DNA of 10,026 nt from Crocinitomicaceae bacterium (GTDB lineage Bacteria; Bacteroidota; Bacteroidia; Flavobacteriales_D; Crocinitomicaceae), in assembly GCA_013215515.1 (NCBI GenBank), contig JABSPC010000723.1, positions 1 to 10,026 of the forward strand, written 5' to 3'. The notes below the pieces were generated by a model, which was not told the DNA's origin, did not search any database, and worked only from the letters and a program-made list of their open reading frames with translations. How positions within the stretch are numbered: the stretch's first letter is position 1; every line of letters begins with the position of its first letter. Positions 5,036 through 10,026 of the stretch are shown one piece after another. The position numbers were made by a program, and so were the translations under genes.

Positions 5036-7435
5036 ATGCATATGAAACTGTTATTAACTCTTCTCCTTTCTGTCTCCTGCTTAGGAACAGTATTCTCTCA
5101 AGATTTTAATGTCCGTGGTGTTGTTTACAGCGATGTCGACGGCGAGCCGCTTTCGGACCAGAAAATTAGATTGCTCCGTATAAAGAGCAATGCAGCTGGT
5201 ACTTCGGACACAACCTCTGCTGGTGGAGACTATACGGATGATGATGGATTATTTTCAATCTCTAAATTGCCAAAAGGTGATTACCTACTTCAAATCACTT
5301 CATTTGGATTCATTACAATCAATGTAGAAATCAAAATCACGAAAGTGACTGGAAACAAAGATTTCACTTTCACTTTGATGAAAGATACAGGGATTCAAGA
5401 AAGTGATGACGTATTTGTAACAGCTCAACATATTAGAGATCAGCGCGAAGTAAATACTGGTAAAACACACATGGATCAAGCAGGATTGGAACGTATTCCA
5501 AGTCCAGGTGGTGAAAATGACATCCTTGCTGGGATAGGAATTACTCCTGGTGTAATTACAACTGGTGATCAAGGTGGACAAATGTATGTTCGTGGTGGTA
5601 CACCAATTCAAAACAAGATTTTATTGGATGGAATGACAATTTACACTCCATTCCACTCTATTGGTTTCTTTTCAATATTTGAAACAGAGCTTATTAAGAG
5701 TGCTGATATTTACACTGGTGGATTTGACGCTCAATTTGGTGGAAGAATCTCATCTATAATGGACATCAAATATAGAGATGGTAACTCGAAGAAATTTAGC
5801 GGTAAAGTGTCTGTTTCTCCATTTATGGCTAAGCTGGTTCTTGAAGGCCCTTTAAGCAAACCTAAAGAAGGACCTGGAGCTGTAACGTACATTTTCTCTG
5901 CAAAGCAAAGCTTAATTAATCAGTCTTCGCAGAAATTATATCCTAATATCAATAGAGATGAAGAAACAGGCGAAAGCTCTGGAATGCCTTTTGACTTTAC
6001 GGATTTATATGGAAAGATTACTTTTAAAGGAGGTGGTCGCTCTAAAGTAAGTGCATTTGGATTCCACAATAGAGATGAAGTTAATTACGATATTGCAAAC
6101 ATTAAATGGCAACAAAGTGGTGGTGGAATGAACTTTCTTTTAGTTCCTTCTAGTGCACCGATCTTTATTAAAGGTCACGTTAACGGAAGTAGCTTCGAAA
6201 CAAAATTTAACGAGGCATTGTCTTCAACTGATACGTTGGAAAGATCTAGTTTTGTAGGTGGATTTGATTTTGGCTTGGACTTTACTTATTTTCTGAAAAA
6301 CAATAGCGAGATTAACTACGGATTAAACTTTGGTGGGTTTTCTACTAAATTCTATACTTTCAATGAAGTAAAGCGTAAAATTGAATTAGAGAACTGGTCT
6401 ACAGAAATCGGAGCTTACTTCAATTACCGTTATGTAAGTACTAGATGGGTAATCCAACCAAGTTTCAGAGCACAAATGTATGCTTCTTATGAAGGAGGAT
6501 TCTCACCTGAACCTCGTTTAGGAATTAAGTACAACGCTACGGAGAACATTCGTCTTAAGGCAGCAGGTGGTCGTTACTCTCAAAACTTTACATCTGCTTC
6601 ATCTGATAGAGATGTGGTTAACCTGTTTAACGGAATCTTATCTGCACCTGAAAATGTTCAGAGCACATTCACAACTCAATACGGAAATGAAAAATCACCT
6701 TCGAATGGTATTCAATATGCATGGCACGCGGTTGGTGGTATTGAAGTTGACTTAACGAAAAAATTAGGATTAAACGTTGAAGGATATTATAAGTACTTCG
6801 CTCAATTAAGTAACATCAATCAAAATAAGCTTTATGATGATGTTGCACAATTCTCTCATATTGATGATGTCTTCAAGAAAGATTTTATTCTTGAAAATGG
6901 TGAATCATTTGGAGTTGACGTATTGTTAAAATATTCGTCTGAGCGAATGTACCTTTGGGGAGTATACTCTTATGGTAAATCACAACGTTGGGATGGTTTC
7001 CAATTCTACAGCCCAGTATTTGACAGAAGACATAACGTTAACTTAGTTGGAACATATTTATTCGGTAAGAAGAAAGACTTAGAAATTAGTGGAAGATGGA
7101 ACTTAGGTTCTGGCCTACCATTTACTCCAACAATTGGATTCTATGAAGCGCAAAACTTCTCTGACGGTGTAACTACTGATTACACTACAGACAACACTGA
7201 TTTCATGTCAACGATATTGGGTGAATTCAATAGTGAACGTTTGCCTTTCTACCACAGATTAGACATATCAGTTAAGAAGAGATTCGAATTCAAAAACAAA
7301 TCAAATATTGAAGTTGTTGCAAGTGTAACGAACCTTTACAACAGAAAGAACATCTTCTACGTTAACCGTGTAACAGGAAAGAAAATTTACCAATTCCCAA
7401 TCTTACCAAGTTTAGGAGTGAGTTACAAATGGTAA
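5036..7435 (+). CDS. TonB-dependent outer-membrane receptor with N-terminal carboxypeptidase-regulatory-like domain
   Basis: This 799-aa outer-membrane transporter would use TonB-ExbBD energy to import an unknown ligand. A signal peptide (about 1-21, MHMKLLLTLLLSVSCLGTVFS) is followed by a carboxypeptidase-regulatory-like beta-sandwich (about 24-116, with GLFSISKLPKGDYLLQI). The plug domain covers about 145-245 and contains MYVRGGTPIQNKILLDGM (183-200) and the characteristic GGFDAQFGGRISS (228-240). The remainder is the 22-strand-type barrel, ending in the aromatic-terminated strand LGVSYKW. No SusD-like lipoprotein gene is adjacent, so it is an orphan receptor rather than a polysaccharide-utilisation pair. 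Two in-frame ATGs (5036, 5042) are equally plausible starts and barely change the signal peptide. A terminator follows 54 bases after the stop. The substrate cannot be predicted. Confidence 0.93.
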   Translation: MHMKLLLTLLLSVSCLGTVFSQDFNVRGVVYSDVDGEPLSDQKIRLLRIKSNAAGTSDTTSAGGDYTDDDGLFSISKLPKGDYLLQITSFGFITINVEIKITKVTGNKDFTFTLMKDTGIQESDDVFVTAQHIRDQREVNTGKTHMDQAGLERIPSPGGENDILAGIGITPGVITTGDQGGQMYVRGGTPIQNKILLDGMTIYTPFHSIGFFSIFETELIKSADIYTGGFDAQFGGRISSIMDIKYRDGNSKKFSGKVSVSPFMAKLVLEGPLSKPKEGPGAVTYIFSAKQSLINQSSQKLYPNINRDEETGESSGMPFDFTDLYGKITFKGGGRSKVSAFGFHNRDEVNYDIANIKWQQSGGGMNFLLVPSSAPIFIKGHVNGSSFETKFNEALSSTDTLERSSFVGGFDFGLDFTYFLKNNSEINYGLNFGGFSTKFYTFNEVKRKIELENWSTEIGAYFNYRYVSTRWVIQPSFRAQMYASYEGGFSPEPRLGIKYNATENIRLKAAGGRYSQNFTSASSDRDVVNLFNGILSAPENVQSTFTTQYGNEKSPSNGIQYAWHAVGGIEVDLTKKLGLNVEGYYKYFAQLSNINQNKLYDDVAQFSHIDDVFKKDFILENGESFGVDVLLKYSSERMYLWGVYSYGKSQRWDGFQFYSPVFDRRHNVNLVGTYLFGKKKDLEISGRWNLGSGLPFTPTIGFYEAQNFSDGVTTDYTTDNTDFMSTILGEFNSERLPFYHRLDISVKKRFEFKNKSNIEVVASVTNLYNRKNIFYVNRVTGKKIYQFPILPSLGVSYKW

Positions 7436-7489
7436 TACTTAATTATGAATTATAGAATTGGAAATTATTAATTGATTCCCACAATATTT

Positions 7490-7524
7490 AAAAAGTCCTC
7501 TCGGTTGAACCGAGAGGACTTTTT
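7490..7524. terminator. Bidirectional terminator between the TonB receptor and the 25-aa membrane peptide gene
   Basis: A perfect 10-bp stem, GTCCTCTCGG (7495-7504) with CCGAGAGGAC (7510-7519), encloses TTGAA. Five A's flank the left side and five T's the right, so it can end transcription in both directions. It closes the rightward receptor gene and also lies 14 bases past the stop of the leftward small gene. Its loop side (AACCGAGA) resembles that of the terminator at 486-520. Confidence 0.93.
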
Positions 7525-7538
7525 CCTTTTATGCTATT

Positions 7539-7616
7539 CTAAAAGAGATTAAAGAACCAGCTAACAATTGCTACGATTACGACCACCGCAATTATTGGTA
7601 TTAGTACTTCATCCAT
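7539..7616 (-). CDS. Candidate 25-aa single-pass membrane peptide
   Basis: ATG at 7616 to TAG at 7539-7541 encodes 25 residues. The peptide begins MDEVLIP, continues with the hydrophobic run IIAVVVIVAIVSWFF, and ends NLF. One acidic N-terminus and a single transmembrane helix make it resemble known bacterial small membrane proteins that bind or modulate larger membrane complexes; the partner is unknown. Support comes from context: a perfect TAnnTTTG element upstream (7649-7656), a leader of roughly 30 bases, and a bidirectional terminator just after the stop. No SD-like sequence is obvious, which is normal for this phylum. The main doubt is length, since an ORF this short can occur by chance. 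Confidence 0.55.
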   Translation of the reverse strand: MDEVLIPIIAVVVIVAIVSWFFNLF

Positions 7617-7648
7617 ATTATTTGATTTTAATTGATCTAATGTCTAAT

Positions 7649-7656
7649 CAAATATA
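7649..7656 (-). promoter_or_regulatory. -7 promoter element upstream of the 25-aa peptide
   Basis: On the minus strand TATATTTG matches TAnnTTTG exactly and lies 32 bases before the ATG at 7616. No clear TTG is present at -33. Together with the terminator at 7490-7524 it outlines a short transcript of roughly 150 nt, which could be the mRNA of the small peptide or, alternatively, a small RNA. Confidence 0.45.
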
Positions 7657-7849
7657 GTTTGAAGGTATACCATGTTGTGAATTGAATAACACAAGTCAAG
7701 ATCAGCTAATTGCGTAAATCACAAATAAGCCAATCCTATTCCCTGTAATACAAAAAGAGTTTATAGGTATCCTTCTTTCGTGGCTTTACTTTTTTTATAT
7801 CGAACATCTCAAATTTTGAGTATATCTCTCTCTTAAGATAAATTCGAAG
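7657..7849. other. Intergenic stretch without a convincing gene
   Basis: This is AT-rich spacer between the small-peptide promoter and the end of the M61 gene. It holds a possible 23-codon minus-strand ORF (7736-7807, start MFDIKKVKPRKK, very basic) without a good promoter, and a near-palindrome CTCAAATTTTGAG at 7808-7820. No terminator with a T-tract is seen after the M61 stop, and no tRNA or repeat is visible. Confidence 0.6.
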
Positions 7850-9559
7850 CTATTTTTTCCACGCCAAATAAGCACGCGCGTTTAATTTCTCAGGTTTCGG
7901 ATGTTTCGTCACGGTATACGTGTTGTAGAAATTACGCATCACTTCAGGGAAGGTCAATTCTAACATTAGCCCTTTGCGATTTACTGTAATCTTCTTAACA
8001 TCATTATCGAAATACTTCAACCATTTATCTAGTTCACCATCCAAGGAAATATCATTTACAGCTATAATTTCATCGCTTAACGAAACCTGAGCGTTATCCG
8101 CTGGACCACCTGGATAAAGTGCTTTCACAACGAAGTTATTTCCAGACTTCAATGCCTTGAACCCTAATCGTGCGGCAGAATAACTATCTACTGGATTGTG
8201 GTTCAATTCCAAACCGATGTACTCAAGAGCATCAATGATTATGGACTCGAATGATTTTGTTCCGTTCACGTAATCTTTAAAGAATTTACTCCAAGACTCT
8301 CCTGTGATCGCTTCTATTTCGGCTTGGTAATCTTCTGCTGAAACACCTTTCCCTTGAAGGGCGTAATTGAAGTACAAGCGTTTCATAACCTCATCTAGAT
8401 TCTTTTTGTGGTCCGTTGCTTTTAGAATTCTAACATCCGTTACGAATGCCAACAAACACCCTTCCGTGTAAATTGAAACCTTTCTTCCCGGCGCTCCTGG
8501 AACATATCCATCTAGCCAAGTATCAAACGAAGATTGCGCAACAGAATAATTGAATCTACCAAAATTGTCAAAATGACGTTGCAGCTGACTGTTCAATTCA
8601 TCAAAATATTGCTGCTCATTAAAAACCCCACTTTTCAAAAGGAACAGGTCACCCTGATAAGTTGTTACCCCTTCACAGATATAGCCTAGCTTTGAATAAT
8701 TCTCTTGCGAAAAATCATACGGATACATTTCAATAGGTCGGATCGCTTTTACATTCCATGTATGGTACAGCTCATGTGAACTAACACCAAGTAATTCTTT
8801 GTATAAATCCGTGAAGATTTCATAAGATGGACCAAGCGCAATTACCGTAGATTTTGAATGCTCAACTCCGTGATAAGCTTTATACGGTAAAATGAGGTTT
8901 ATGAAATGGTATTCAATGGTAGGGAATTCAACAAATTTCTTAATCTGACAATCCGTGAATGCTTGAAAATCCTTTAGCAGTCTGTCCCAGTCTGGTTTTA
9001 CTTCCCCATTGAACCAAACAAAGAATTTCGTATCCTTCGACTTATACGTCTTGTGTTGAAGCATTGAAGAAGCAATAAACGGCGAATCCAACAACTCATC
9101 TATTCCACTCGCTTTCCAATTTCCACTGCGTTTTGTCATTGATGTTGCAACGTCCCACTTTTTAGGAATATTCAAGACTATTTCAACGGAATCATCGTAT
9201 GTTTCAGGATCGTACATGCAGCAATTAACCGGATTTACATACAACTGATCTTTATCTAGAAACGACGAACCTGCATTCATTTCAATCGCATAATACTTGT
9301 ACTCAACCTTAATCGAATCGGTTTTTGAGGTATTGATTGTCCAACTGTCTTTGTTCAACTTTTCCGCAGCGATGACCTTCTGCTTCGAATTATAAACTTT
9401 TAGGTTATTTATATTCTTTGCGAAATTAGCCAACTCGTATCTTCCTGGTCTCCAACTTGGCAATTGCAATGTCGTGCTATCACCTTTGGTTTCAAATTCT
9501 ACAGAAATGTGAATGTATTGCTGATGTGGGTTATCAATACCGAAAGTATATTTTGTCAT
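7850..9559 (-). CDS. M61-family metallopeptidase with C-terminal PDZ domain
   Basis: This 569-aa zinc peptidase belongs to the M61 (glycyl aminopeptidase-like) family. It has the N-terminal beta domain of M61 (about 1-165), then the thermolysin-like catalytic domain with GVEHSKST (231-238), the zinc motif HELYHTWNVKAIRP (H262, catalytic E263, H266) and the third ligand E296 in CEGVTTY. A PDZ domain follows at about 463-540 (VVKALYPGGPADNAQVSLSDEIIAVN). All expected active-site residues are present. No signal peptide is visible: the protein starts MTKYTFGIDNPHQQYIHI, and extending the frame upstream of the ATG gives a polar, charged sequence, so a cytoplasmic location is likely. The natural substrate is unknown. 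It lies 53 bases downstream of the ABC-F gene on the same strand with no clear promoter, so co-transcription is possible. Confidence 0.94.
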   Translation of the reverse strand: MTKYTFGIDNPHQQYIHISVEFETKGDSTTLQLPSWRPGRYELANFAKNINNLKVYNSKQKVIAAEKLNKDSWTINTSKTDSIKVEYKYYAIEMNAGSSFLDKDQLYVNPVNCCMYDPETYDDSVEIVLNIPKKWDVATSMTKRSGNWKASGIDELLDSPFIASSMLQHKTYKSKDTKFFVWFNGEVKPDWDRLLKDFQAFTDCQIKKFVEFPTIEYHFINLILPYKAYHGVEHSKSTVIALGPSYEIFTDLYKELLGVSSHELYHTWNVKAIRPIEMYPYDFSQENYSKLGYICEGVTTYQGDLFLLKSGVFNEQQYFDELNSQLQRHFDNFGRFNYSVAQSSFDTWLDGYVPGAPGRKVSIYTEGCLLAFVTDVRILKATDHKKNLDEVMKRLYFNYALQGKGVSAEDYQAEIEAITGESWSKFFKDYVNGTKSFESIIIDALEYIGLELNHNPVDSYSAARLGFKALKSGNNFVVKALYPGGPADNAQVSLSDEIIAVNDISLDGELDKWLKYFDNDVKKITVNRKGLMLELTFPEVMRNFYNTYTVTKHPKPEKLNARAYLAWKK

Positions 9560-9565
9560 AGCAGA

Positions 9566-9604
9566 TCGATTTTTCGAAAGTTCGAATATTCGACTATTCG
9601 AACG
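9566..9604. repeat. Phased TCGA array with hairpin potential, upstream of the M61 gene
   Basis: TCGA cores begin at 9566, 9574, 9582, 9590 and 9598, exactly 8 bp apart. Four of the units read TTCGAAAG, TTCGAATA, TTCGACTA and TTCGAACG (9573-9604). Within the array GTTCGAATA (9580-9588) and TATTCGAAC (9595-9603) form a perfect 9-bp inverted repeat around a 6-nt loop. There is no T-tract, so it does not look like a standard terminator. The array ends seven bases before the M61 start codon and may affect its expression; function is unknown. Confidence 0.7.
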
Positions 9605-9612
9605 ATCATATA

Positions 9613-10026
<414 letters not shown>

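Noticed and set aside
5300..5611. 103-codon minus-strand ORF inside the TonB receptor gene
   Set aside because: It lies wholly antisense to a clearly coding plug-domain region, its protein has no recognisable domain and an unusual composition, and no promoter is visible. It is a shadow frame.
7808..7820. Near-palindrome CTCAAATTTTGAG as the M61 terminator
   Set aside because: The arms leave only one central base, so no stable RNA hairpin loop can form without losing most pairs, and there is no T-run after it on the minus strand.

Overview
The window looks like a low-GC Bacteroidota chromosome, probably order Flavobacteriales; a Crocinitomicaceae-type genome is only a guess. The evidence is a TonB-dependent receptor with an N-terminal carboxypeptidase-regulatory-like domain, a DUF2807 'head GIN domain' lipoprotein, a long PagL-like acyloxyacyl hydrolase, an M61 peptidase with PDZ domain, and start regions that lack Shine-Dalgarno sequences but carry TAnnTTTG-type -7 elements. 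Most of the window is ordinary core genome. I see no phage, transposon, CRISPR, toxin-antitoxin or defence genes, and no RNA genes.

Layout. Bases 2-466 are the C-terminal part of an outer-membrane beta-barrel protein, closed by a strong hairpin terminator (486-520). Two rightward genes follow: cytidylate kinase (cmk, GTG start) and an ACT-domain regulator-like protein. The ACT gene meets a leftward gene for a 65-aa cysteine-bearing small membrane protein, and the two stop codons overlap. Next is a leftward two-gene operon, a PagL-like outer-membrane lipid A/LPS deacylase-type protein followed by a GIN-domain lipoprotein, coupled by a 4-base ATGA overlap. A short divergent promoter region separates it from rightward mazG. 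An orphan TonB-dependent receptor (no susD beside it) follows and ends in a bidirectional terminator. On the other side of that terminator lies a leftward 25-codon gene for a single-pass hydrophobic peptide with a perfect TAnnTTTG element upstream. After about 230 bp with no convincing gene come a leftward M61 peptidase and, upstream of it, the 3' end of a YbiT-type ABC-F ATPase. The 53 bp between those two contain five TCGA cores in exact 8-bp register.

Functional picture. Three loci concern the envelope (the beta-barrel, the PagL-like/GIN lipoprotein pair, and the TonB receptor). The others are housekeeping: pyrimidine nucleotide phosphorylation (Cmk), nucleotide-pool cleaning (MazG), ribosome-associated ABC-F function, peptidase activity and a probable amino-acid-sensing ACT protein. 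Nothing links these loci into one novel system. The best leads for follow-up are the 25-aa membrane peptide, the 8-bp-phased TCGA array, the two-half organisation of the PagL-like protein, and the repeated placement of -7 elements within a few bases of start codons, which suggests leaderless or very short-leader mRNAs.
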